Part shown: positions 33,808 to 43,179 of the stretch, piece after piece
Layout: the number at the start of each line of letters is the position of its first letter
Numbering within the stretch: position 1 is the first letter of the stretch
Assembly (NCBI GenBank): GCA_023653785.1
Contig: JAMKCH010005335.1
Location: forward strand, 62,001-126,000
Reading direction: 5' to 3'
DNA length: 64,000 nucleotides
Source of the DNA: Ophioderma brevispina
Lineage: Eukaryota; Echinodermata; Ophiuroidea; Amphilepidida; Ophiodermatidae
Notes under the pieces: generated by a model
Seen by the model: the letters and a program-made list of their open reading frames with translations, nothing else
Told to the model about the DNA's origin: nothing
Databases searched by the model: none
Translations under genes and position numbers: made by a program

Positions 33808-34691
33808 ATCAATGAATTACCCTCAGTAAGAGTTGATGTCCTCATCTCCACGGTTTTGGAATAACGAAAATTTCCTGACAACATATAAAAAATCGAATTT
33901 CGTCAAGATTTTGCTTGTACGTGTTACACAAGCGACGTCCGAAATTGGGATTTCTTGGCCGCCCTCCCCTTGCACACATGTTGCAGTTAATCTCAACGCT
34001 GCATCCCTCTCACCCCAACTCTACATGAGTATTGGCTTATGCTGGGAAATACAAACAACTCACGGAGTGAGGAGTGGTCAACTCACCACAGCAACATTAT
34101 ACAAGGGTATGACCCAAATGCTAAGGAAAGGGATGGGCATACTTTTGTTGGAGCTGAGCTCCTCCATGACTTTGCCCCTAAACGCACTACTATTGCTTTG
34201 GGCTTATTAAAGCCATATTTCTTTCCTGAGTTACTTGTCTTATCATGGTTGTAACATATTTATATTTATAGTGGCTCATTTATTATATTATTATTACTAT
34301 GTAATATGCCAAAAACAGATGCTCCAAACTGCCCGGTACATCCTTTGTGGCAATCTCCAAAGAGAAGCACTGATACCATACATAATGAACGGGTGACATA
34401 GCAATATAAAATAGCCAATATACAAATACACTGGATGCATGCACAGATGATACACTAGCAGAGGTGTAGATGCATGCACAAGGGTGTGCAAAACTGTACG
34501 TGAAACGTTCAATTCTTTTGTACAAGGATTGATGGAACAAAAGAATTCCATGTTCGCGTACACGTACGTATGCAGTAGTGTGGCATTTAAACCTCCCTGT
34601 AGTGTGTCTCGTAAGCAATCTGAGGGATATGATACAATTCTTTCAAGTTGAATATACATGGATATTCAAGATTTCTCCTCTGTGTATTTAC

Positions 34692-34740
34692 CTGGTTTCT
34701 TTTTACTTCTAGAACTCTCTGGTACACCAATCGTCCTTTT
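34692..34740 (-). CDS. GTF2F2: tentative short GTF2F2 exon
   Basis: A 49-bp segment on the minus strand has a good acceptor (TTCGCTTACAG) and donor (CAG/GTAAAT). The frame ending in phase 0, as the next exon requires, reads KGRLVYQRVLEVKRNQ. This loosely fits the RAP30 region after the dimerisation barrel (human YMRLKRLQ, fly YMKLKLE). It enters in phase 2, while the exon at 37158 ends in phase 1, so at least one unseen exon must lie between them. Order and strand fit; the weak residue match is the reason for caution. Confidence 0.5.
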
Positions 34741-35252
34741 CTGTAAGCGAACAAAACATTGGAAAACATGAATTAAAAGATTTCTCAAAAAAAGTATAAG
34801 CAAATCACCTTTTGTTTTCACTTTAGATTTTCTCTAGCCTGACAAGTAAGAAATCTGTTGAGTTAGCCTATCAATATGAAACCACTATATTTGTCAAAAA
34901 TCCCTTGGACATGTAACTACGTACACCAGCTTTCCCACCAATACGGTGCACTGTTAGATTGCAAAGAGATACGCTCATGTACTGTCATGTCCACGGGATT
35001 ATGACAAACACTATACATAGACACATTATAGGATGCCTTGAATCTCTCACTGCACCTGTTCTCAAAAAGCTCAATTTCCAAAATCCCAAATCAAAGGCTT
35101 TCAAATTAATTATTTTAATGAAGGGTCCACCCAAAAAACTGACTTGGATTACTGAAACCTTCCTCATTAAGGAATGTGTTTATGTTCAAGGTACTACCCT
35201 TATATTTCTCAAAATAGGCATCAAATGCACTCAAAACCATCTTACTTGAACT

Positions 35253-36266
35253 AGAGGTGGTCTATAGAGGGTCATAATTTGGGTCATAGAGTTTTCAGAT
35301 CACTTCGAACAAAGGCTAGAATGATGACTTTAATTATGCTTATCCCATTTTCGAAGAAAAAAATTAAAGTGCGAAAACCAGGCGGCCCCAACGAACATCC
35401 AAATGGCCGCCAAATTGGCCAAATCATCCTTTTTGGACCATAACTTGATAACTTTTTGTTTAATCACCGTTCATTTTTGTGGCAATTACCCATGTTTTGG
35501 CCTGCAAGGAATAATTATATGCAACTTTCATCTCACCACGACTTTTAGTTTTCTCGTTATGATGGCAGTTTTTAGCTTAAAATTGGACTGCGAGTGGGGC
35601 GCTTTCCAAAAAGTCACCATCATATCAAAAGTGTGTAAATTTTAACTGGTGGGCCTTCACAAATTGTTGATTTAATCACATTTTTTGAAGATTAGAGCTG
35701 TGTAGCACTTACCATTTCCCTGTGGCATCAATTTAAAATTTGACAAAAAACACTCTCATTGAATACACAGGGGTCCAACAAACTTTCTTATGGGTTTCAA
35801 TGGAGGGCTTTTTCATATGACATTAAACAACCTGGTTGTAAAACCGCACCCACCACACAGTCAAATTTTCAGCAAGAGTTCATAATAAAGCGCTCTTCAA
35901 CTTTTAATGTTAAATCACCATTATCAATCGAATGCCATGTATGGGAAAGCGCCCTCAGAGCTCCATTTTAAGCAAAACGGCATTTTCAAAAAACAAAGCT
36001 TGTGGTGAAATGAAAGTTGCCTAGACGTGATTCCTAATACCCCAAAACATGGTATTGCCACCAAATTAAGCAATTAACAAAAATACCCGAAGTTATGGTA
36101 AAAAATAATTTTTTGACATTTGGCGACCCTTTTTGATTTTCGATGGGCACCCTGGTTTTCGCCTTTTTTTCATTTTTTTCCTCGAAGGTGTATCAGGTGA
36201 ATTAAAGTCCATCAAATGAGCTGTGTTTGAAGTGATCTGAAACATTGACCTCTATAGCCCACCTCT
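35253..36266. mobile_element. MITE family A, copy 1, intact with 9-bp target duplication
   Basis: This 1,014-bp element is bounded by AGAGGTGG and CCACCTCT and flanked by a perfect 9-bp duplication, ACTTGAACT (35244-35252 and 36267-36275). Inverted arms extend more than 300 bp: CAGATCACTTCGAACA with TGTTTGAAGTGATCTG, AAAACCAGG with CCTGGTTTT, and CATGTTTTGG with CCAAAACATG. Nine-base duplications and long terminal repeats suggest Mutator-type mobilisation, though other superfamilies are possible. The ORF at 35403-35645 reads across one arm and is not a gene. It lies in a GTF2F2 intron. Confidence 0.92.
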
Positions 36267-36891
36267 ACTTGAACTCCTTAAATGCCAGGGCACTATACTC
36301 TGGATACAAATTACTTGTACATGCTCTTATTCTTCACTCCCCACCAAAACAATGCACCACTAGATTCAAAGAATGATGCACTACATCATGTCCAAGAATT
36401 CAACAACTCAAGGTTCTCCTTGTACTGAAGTGTACCGTAGTTGATTTGTATCAACCACAGTTTGTGATTTAATCAAATTAAGCGGTCACAAATGAGAAGT
36501 TGGCAGAAGGTCGATTATGTGGTATGTTTAAATTGACACACAGTTTTGCTCTGTTTGGGACTCGAGGACATGCAAAGGGGCACCAGTTTGCAAATGCAAA
36601 AGCAACAAAATGCCCACTACATTTTACTTCTAGATTTTGCTAAAATATTTTAGCAAAGGGAAAGATATCTTTCGAATTTTTAAGTATTACTTTCCTCTAT
36701 ACACAAGATTTTCTATTGAATGGATCCAAACTGTTTACCAGTGGTTCATTCCAAAAATCCAACAACTCTGCACTGATGTGTCTGATATTTTTTATATCCT
36801 GCTCGGGCAGCCCTCAATGAGATTCAAATATGCAGTTGTATGGATGCATCATTATTTATTTGTGATTAACCACTCTGTAACATGATTTATC

Positions 36892-37157
36892 GCTAAATGA
36901 GCCTGAGTATAATAGATTGAATACGGTTACAGTTTACCTTTGAATCCCTAAATGATCCTGAATATACTAGATTGAATACGGTTACAGTTTACCTGTGAAT
37001 CCCTAAATGAGCCTGAGTATACTAGATTGAATACAGTTTACAGTTTACCTGTGAATCCCTAAATGAGCCTGAATATACTAGATTGAATACGGTTTAGTTT
37101 ACCTGTGAATCCCTAAATGAGCCTGAGTATAATAGATTGAATACGGTTACAGTTTAC
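36892..37157. repeat. 55-bp minisatellite adjoining a GTF2F2 splice donor
   Basis: Nearly five units of 54-56 bp, each with CTAAATGAGCCTGA(G/A)TAT, AGATTGAATAC and AGTTTACCTGTGAATCC, run up to the 3' edge of the exon at 37158. On the GTF2F2 sense strand most units contain CACAG/GTAAACTGTAAC, nearly the same as the real donor CTCAG/GTAAACTGTAAC. Unit copies of the AGTTTACC block lie near 36931, 36986, 37042, 37096 and 37151, the last being the authentic site. Confidence 0.92.
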
Positions 37158-37309
37158 CTGAGGTCTCTGAGTACACTGTTAAGATCCTGTCAGTGGCACT
37201 AAGTACTTGAAACGTATGCTCAACAGGGAGCTCTGGGTCATCTTCCTTCTCTTTGTATTTGGCAAGTTTTGTGCTCATGTTAAAAGAGATCTCAGGTTTA
37301 CCAAATTTA
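37158..37309 (-). CDS. GTF2F2: GTF2F2 dimerisation-domain exon
   Basis: A 152-bp exon with a CCCTTTCTTTGCAG acceptor and CTCAG/GTAAAC donor. It reads KFGKPEISFNMSTKLAKY, then EDDPELPVEHTFQVL and SATDRILTVYSETS. Human RAP30 has the corresponding TEVSFTLNEDLA, REHPFVLQSV and QTLTVFTESS. This is the beta-barrel that pairs with RAP74 (GTF2F1). The first base completes a His codon begun in the exon at 38931. It exits in phase 1. The donor is followed directly by the minisatellite of donor-like repeats. Confidence 0.93.
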
Positions 37310-37869
37310 CTGCAAAGAAAGGGAGTCAAATTGTGCACTTGTTAAGTAATGTTTCAAATAAGGCAATTTTAGAACTACAGTTTTAAATCTTTTGAAGCCT
37401 TTGATCACTGATGCATAAATCTCCTGCAAAAACATGTTCTTTGACAAACAAAACTTTCTGCAATCCTATGGTGCTTTCCTGCAGCCCTGGTTTTTTGAAG
37501 ACTGTTCTTGTTCGTTGAGATATAAAACATTCTGTAGTCCCTTCTCTGAGAACCAAAACTTTCTGCATCCCTGGGGTCCGTTCGCAAAACTCAGTCGTAA
37601 ATCTACATGCATACTATGTCATGCCTGAGTGGATCAATTTATCCAAAGTACTCTTAAGTGTTTTATAAAGGTCTATGTAGGACATACGCATGAGTTAGTA
37701 TACTGTACATGTAGGGTTAAGCATGAGTTTGGCGAACAGATCCCTGAGCACAAACATTTCCTAGCTACTGTTTTTAAAGAACAAAAAAGATCACAGAAGG
37801 AGCTGGCTGACCCAGCATTTTCTTTTACCATACACCACTACCACTCGTTTGTTCATTCTTTTAAGTCCC

Positions 37870-38110
37870 AAAATCAGAGTGGAAGATCCGTCTTTAACCA
37901 GCTGATGGTTTCTTCGTCCAGGTTAATCAGGCCTGGGATTCCTCTTGGGGACTTGTGGACTTCAAAGTCATCTATGCTGTGGCTAATGGTTTGTGGCTCT
38001 CCACAATCGCAATTTGATGAAAGTTCCACACCGATCTTAATGAGGAAGTGCTTTGTACGGCCAGTGTCAGTTCTGAGTCTGTTGAGGTTACCCATGCTTT
38101 CCTAACAAGA
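37870..38110 (-). pseudogene. LINE C-terminal fragment (zinc-knuckle-like region)
   Basis: On the minus strand: GNLNRLRTDTGRTKHFLIK, then CDCGEPQTISHSIDDF. NRLRTGxGR...CxCGxxQTxxHIxxxC is the common C-terminal cysteine/histidine region of many LINE ORF2 proteins. Only the last domain is present and the final Cys of the motif appears lost. The plus-strand ORF over it (37629-38105) is a shadow. It lies in the intron between the first two recognised GTF2F2 exons. Confidence 0.7.
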
Positions 38111-38930
38111 TCACAGCCTTTGGGCTTGCAAGATGGGCTGTCCACAAACTGCTTTAGAATTTAGATTCAAGGTAGAGGATGACCATTGCTCAGACCATCT
38201 GTCATTGATCCAGGATGATCGATAGGGATACTGCCCACTGCAGTGCCACTGAGGTTACAGGTTTAAATCCAGTATAAGCTCTTCTTAACAACTTCAAATG
38301 CACTTGGTCTTCAACTATTTTGTTTTTATTATTCCAAGCAGAACTTAATGGCAATCATGCCATATTTTTTGCCAACTTGTGCAGGTTGAGGAACTAGATA
38401 AAAAGGGTATTGCCAATAAGTACACTTGGCATTAAACCCCTTGGAACATCCGCAAAAATGTGAGCGCTGATGCATGCCGCCTTGGTAATAACCATTCAGG
38501 AGATTGCGAAAATCAGAGTGCCAATGAGTGCTGCTTGGACATCAACCCTTAGGATATCATGAAAATGGGAGTGGCAATGCGTGCTTGCTGATCAACAACC
38601 TCTCTTGTTTCTAGTTGCTGATGCATGCCTGTGGGTCATTTACACTTTGGCCCAAGGAAATAGTTATGGGGGTAAATGCCCATCCAGCAGGCAGCTGGGC
38701 ATTAAGCAATTCACTTCTTTTGTTGATGCATGCCTACTTGGTGTTTTGCTCAAATGATATAAGAGTTACAAGTTAAAATCCATACTGTACTTACAACTTG
38801 TTCTTGGTTGATACAAATATGCAAGATGTTAAAGTTTTCATTTCAATCAATATTTCCTTTCTTTTTTGTTTCAATATTTCCTCTGTTTTTGTTATTTTCA
38901 ACTAACATATATTCACTTACTGCCCAATTC

Positions 38931-38997
38931 TGAGAGAGCCTATGACACCGTCTGTGCTTTCTGCTTTCTCCCACCTCTGAGATATGTACTTTGGAAC
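38931..38997 (-). CDS. GTF2F2: GTF2F2 VPKY exon
   Basis: A 67-bp exon on the minus strand with a TTTCATTGCAG acceptor and GTAAGTG donor. It reads VPKYISQRWEKA, then DGVIGSLRIG, and ends two bases into a codon. Human RAP30 has VPKYLSQQWAKA and GEVGKLRIA. It encodes the conserved N-terminal segment of the RAP74-binding barrel. Phase 0 entry means the missing upstream exon should end on the Lys of GVWLVK. No such exon is visible in the remaining 25 kb, so it is either beyond the window or hidden by errors. Confidence 0.93.
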
Positions 38998-39311
38998 CTG
39001 CAATGAAATAAGGTATAAGAAATCACACAGGATTACCAGTAACTCTAACTTCCTTGAAGTATTTCTCAGGCCCATATAAAACAGGATTTTTTAGGGGACG
39101 GGTGAATTATTTAAAAATGGGGATTTTCTCCCAAATTTGCCCCACCCCCAAAGAAGAGGGGCGAATTTGGCAAAAGTGGACCTTTTTACCAAAATTGTAA
39201 CCTTTTTTATAAAACAAGCATAAAAAACATTTTCTATAAACAAGCATAAAAAATATTTTTGGTTCGCTGTGCTCCCAAAATCTATTTTCTAGCCTTTTTT
39301 AGCCATTTTAA

Positions 39312-39350
39312 CCCCCCCCCCTTTTTTTTTTTTTTTTTTTTCCCCCCCCC
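39312..39350. repeat. C10-T20-C9 mirror-symmetric tract
   Basis: A pure pyrimidine run of 39 bases, symmetric about its centre. Mirror-symmetric homopurine/homopyrimidine tracts of this kind can form intramolecular triplex (H-DNA), and the complementary strand has two G-runs. Homopolymer length is also where assemblies are least reliable. Confidence 0.85.
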
Positions 39351-40091
39351 ACCACCACTGGTTTACGGGCCTGGTATTTCTTATGCTGAAACTTGAATGC
39401 TATAACAAGTGATTGTGGTGTTTGTGGCTTAAAATTTGAGTCTTTTAGATTTTTACATAAATATACCTTGCCAAGAGTTGGAAAAACTTAAGGCTTACAG
39501 GCCTGCAAAGTTCACGATTTACATGTTACAGTGCCCTGTAACTGTACTAATCTCCACTATATTTTAAGCAAAACATGTTTGTCCAAAATCAATATTTTTG
39601 CAATTATATGCAAATCTGTAGGGCAGAATTCCCTCCCTTTATATAAGGTATTAGAATTTAACGACGCCTTATTCACAATCGTGTCAATCGTGTCAATTGT
39701 GTCACCATTGGTTCTTATTTTATAAATCAAACATTTTACAAGACAAACATAAAATACATTAATGAATAATTACACTTTTGTTAATTCTCATTGCAACATA
39801 TACAATCTCTTCATGTTTACCTTGTTTGTAGCAGCGTACGCAATTGGTCAATACGCTTCATGTGACCATGTATAAACAAGAGTTTATACATAGCCGCCGT
39901 GATGAGCACCAAAAGTGGTAAAAAACCATGCAATTTCAGGCCGAATTTGATATTGATTGATTAAATTTTATAAGTAATAGTTAGCAGAAAGTACAGTATA
40001 CATGAACGGGGTAAAGCCCTCGGGCATAACAAACATACCCAAATCTTATGAATGAACTCCTTAATCATACACAAACAAAAAACACTTTCTT

Positions 40092-40705
40092 AACCCTAAC
40101 CCGTCCGAGAATCAATGAGATGCAATAACCCGTCAATACCGGTCGATAATTGATTCTCATTGCATCTCGGACTTTAACAACTATTTTCTTTCGCGAAAAT
40201 GACTCTCATTGCACCTCGGACCGTTTCCTCGCATGAAATTAATATTCTCATTGACTCTCGGCCGCTAACGACTTTACGCCACTTTTAAACCCTAACCGGT
40301 CCTGAAGCATTGAGAGTCAATTACCCGTCAAAACCGGTCGGCAATTGATTCTCATTGCTTCTCGGACTTTAACAACTATTTGTGTACGCGAAAATGACTC
40401 TCATTGCACCTCGGACGGTTTCCCCGCAGGAGGTGAATGATTCTCATTGCATCTCGGACCGTTTCCCCGCAGGAGATGAATGATTCTCATTGCTTCTCGG
40501 ACCGTTTCCCCGCAGAAGGTGTCTTGGTTCTCAATGCTTCTCGGCCGTTAAAGACTTTACGACCACACTCCCCGGTGCCAGGAAAAACGTTCGAGATGCA
40601 ATGAAATGCAAAAATTGGTTTCTCATTGATTCTGTACGTCAAAAAAAAATGATTCTCATTGCCAATCTCGGACGATTATTCGGCCAAAAACCCCACGGTG
40701 ACGGG
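40092..40705. repeat. cluster of TCTCATTGC-TCTCGGAC motifs
   Basis: About a dozen occurrences of ATTCTCATTGC(A/T)TCTCGGAC or close variants lie in 610 bp, mostly on the plus strand. Inverted variants occur near 40103, 40304 and 40590. Linking segments GTTTCCCCGCAGGAG, CTTTAACAACTATTT and GCGAAAATGACTCTCATTGC recur. A larger unit (CCTAACC(G)GTCC ... CGACTTTACG, 40098-40276) is repeated in expanded form at 40291-40565. CpG is frequent in an otherwise CpG-poor window. No ORF of interest. Confidence 0.8.
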
Positions 40706-40801
40706 TAGGGCATTAATACATTTATCATAACATAAAAAATCTATGCTTAATCTTTATTGAAATAGCACCAAATATATTCTTGTAAAACAGATTTTAAAAA
40801 C

Positions 40802-41390
40802 AATACATCGGTCCTCGGCCGCTTGTGTCGCTGCCGTCGCGGGTTATGAATTGATAGGCCTAAATGAATTTGACCTTGATATGGACATTGAGGATCAGCA
40901 AACAAATGAGGGATCCCAATGTTGCATATGATTTCAAGTTTTGGTTACAATTGAACGTCAACTTGTCATATGAGGTCAATTTTACATTTTTCAGCCTATT
41001 TACAACTGACCCTCAAATGCCTTTTGACATTGGCATGTGACCTTTGACCTCATCAAACCAATGAGGGATTCCCATGTTTGCAACTATGATTCAAGTTGGT
41101 TCCAATAAACTTCAAACTTTTCATATGAGGTCAATTTTTTACCCTTTTCAGCCTATGTGACAACTTGACCCTCCTGACCTTGACCTTGCAGTGACCTTTG
41201 ACCTCATCAGCAAGTGGGGGATGCCTGTTGCACCTGTGACCCAAGTTTGCCGTTAAATCCATCAAAGTATGTAGATATTACATGCAAATGTTACCCTTTT
41301 TCACAACAGACAAACAAAGACATCATCACAACAGACTTACAAAACAACAGTGGGACAAAGTGATCCCTTGGGTCTTCTGCCTATTTTGGC
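40802..41390 (+). mobile_element. R1 family element, copy 5
   Basis: Head ATACATCGGTCCTCGGCCGC and TGTGTCGCTGCCGTCGCG; units of about 153 bp with perfect TGACCTTTGACCT near 41038 and 41193; CAACAGAC-type tail. The closing terminal repeat is missing or scrambled (TGCCTATTTTGGCAAAAC). Heavy single-base indel load relative to copy 3. Confidence 0.82.
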
Positions 41391-42593
41391 AAAACATTGC
41401 AGGCCTTTTGCTGGCCTCATACTTGATGTTTAAAAACTTAAAATGTTTTCATATGGGAAATTAAATTATTGATGCATGACTTTGCTCTTAACCTGGGTAT
41501 TTGAAGGTTTATTTCTTCTAAACGTATAAATCAGTTTTAATTTTGCACTGAGTATGATGACAAGCAGGGACAAGAATCTGGAGGAAATTATTATTTATTG
41601 TATGTGTGCACCCCTAACCAAGGAACTGTAAAAGGAACAGGAAGAGATGCTGAATAATTTGCAACTGAACAACGGGGTGGAGGGAGGCAACAAGGCTGGG
41701 GGGACAAATTGTTACGCCTCCAGCCACACTATATACTTCCCGCACCAATTACACCCCCATCCCTTCCCTTAACCCCCGTTTTTTTAGACCAGCACCTACC
41801 AAACCTTATTCTCACACCAAGTTAAATTCCTCACCTGACCCCCTGCTCCCTCTCCACACCCCACCCCTCATTCTATACATTGCATTTTGAAAATTTTTTT
41901 TTTCACAATGATAAATATCTGCCACAGGCCAATTGATGCGTGCTCCAACAGGAAAAATAAGAATCAATTATACTTGGCCTTACACAGTACATTCACATCA
42001 GGAGCATTGCTCTTCGTCCTTAGCTTAAGCTACATGTATATCCTACAGCGAAGAACAGGTTATCATAGCCAATGCCTGAGCCTAAGCATCCTGGGGGACT
42101 AGTAAAGTTAGGGCGGCCATCAATTACATTTTATCAACATTCATGTCAAAAGCCATATTGCGAAATTGTCGACATTTTTTGCCCGAATCGCCACATGGTG
42201 AGGCAAACAAAACCGGTCCAAAATAACAAAAAATTGATTTTTTCAACCTAAGTCGTCTTTTTACCCACTTTGATTGGAAATTATAATACGATTTCCTTGT
42301 TCCAGTACCAGAGAGTATATGAAAACAACTATGAACTTCATAGACACCGTAAAAAATATAAAAGGAGCCTCTCGACAATGAACCCTAAACTTAATTACCT
42401 TTTTTTTTTATGGTGTCCTTTGATAACACTTATTGTTCTCTCCCCTGGTTACTACATATAAGCTACAACATCATGACTGTTAATTTGCAGCTGATGATGG
42501 ATGGCCTTATTGGGCAAAGCTCCAGCCTTCCAATTGGATGCCTCTAGGGATCGAATAATTTATAATAATAATGTCAGCATGGTAAAGTCAAGC

Positions 42594-42815
42594 CTTGGGA
42601 AAGAATTTGTATTGTGCCACCACCTATGAATTTAAGGCAGCTCAACGGAAGGAAGTGGTAGCTAGTCACGGTTCGTAATGCTATGGGAATTTCGGGGCGT
42701 GAAATCCTATTTTGGCAAATAAAATTGTGCCGTTGTTTTAAAATTAAATTAACAATTCTTAGCAGGGAAAGAATTTGTATTTTGCCACCAACCTATGAAT
42801 TCGGCAGCTCATTGG
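42594..42815. repeat. direct repeat of about 52 bp
   Basis: GGGAAAGAATTTGTATTGTG followed by CCACCACCTATGAATTTAAG and GGCAGCTCA (from 42597) recurs from 42765 with a few substitutions, 168 bp downstream. A related inverse piece (TTGGTGGCAGAATAC) lies near 42838, so this may be the relic of a palindromic element. Confidence 0.7.
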
Positions 42816-43179
42816 AATAAACTGATGTTGTTGATTTGGTGGCAGAATACTGAATTATCCCGATTTCTCTTCCCAAGTACAAATTTGGCAACCGCTTAGC
42901 AAAGGTGCAGAATTCGGGCGTTAAAAAACATCAAATGTTTCTTGGCCATTTTTGTGACTTCAATTATGCAGGCGTCACTTTGAAGCGTGGACCCACCCTC
43001 CTCACGTCATCACCTTTCTTCACTTGGGCCAATATTATATGTCAGGATTTTCAACCCATTACTTCATCTTGCTTTAAAAAAACAAAGGCCCGGGTATCAC
43101 TTTATCTGCAAATTTGTTAGTCCAGGCTTCACCCTTTGATTTATTTCCAAATGGTGACGCTTCACTTTTGTCCATTTGG

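Larger units (their letters stand above)
9792..38997 (-). other. GTF2F2: GTF2F2 gene span (known exons)
   Basis: GTF2F2 encodes RAP30, the small subunit of general factor TFIIF. With RAP74 it binds RNA polymerase II, stabilises the preinitiation complex and acts in early elongation in the nucleus. Human RAP30 is about 249 residues: an N-terminal dimerisation barrel, a linker and a C-terminal winged helix. Exons found here, 5' to 3' on the minus strand, are 38931-38997, 37158-37309, 34692-34740 (tentative), 29193-29292, 16052-16195 and 9792 to about 9920 (divergent). The exon carrying the start codon (expected GVWLVK just before VPKY) is not visible above 39.0 kb, and phases demand at least one more exon between 34,740 and 37,158. 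Introns reach 13 kb and are packed with MITEs, LINEs and R1 copies. Assignment rests on strong matches in at least four exons in the correct order and strand. Confidence 0.9.

Noticed and set aside
33833..34254. overlapping plus-strand ORFs including a YDPNAKERDGHTFVGAEL peptide
   Set aside because: The peptide looks coding-like, but I recognise no family, the frame conflicts with the longer overlapping ORF, and no splice sites define it. Possibly a transposon fragment.
36892..37157. CRISPR-like array (regular short repeats)
   Set aside because: Units are contiguous 55-bp tandem copies without unique spacers, in a eukaryotic intron.
37629..38105. 158-codon plus-strand ORF
   Set aside because: Its 3' half is the antisense of a LINE C-terminal domain that reads sensibly on the minus strand; the rest has no recognisable content.
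40551..40585. possible first GTF2F2 exon (reverse complement hints at a G-x-W-x-x-K pattern)
   Set aside because: The frame is wrong, no GT donor follows, and the segment belongs to the repeat cluster at 40.1-40.7 kb.
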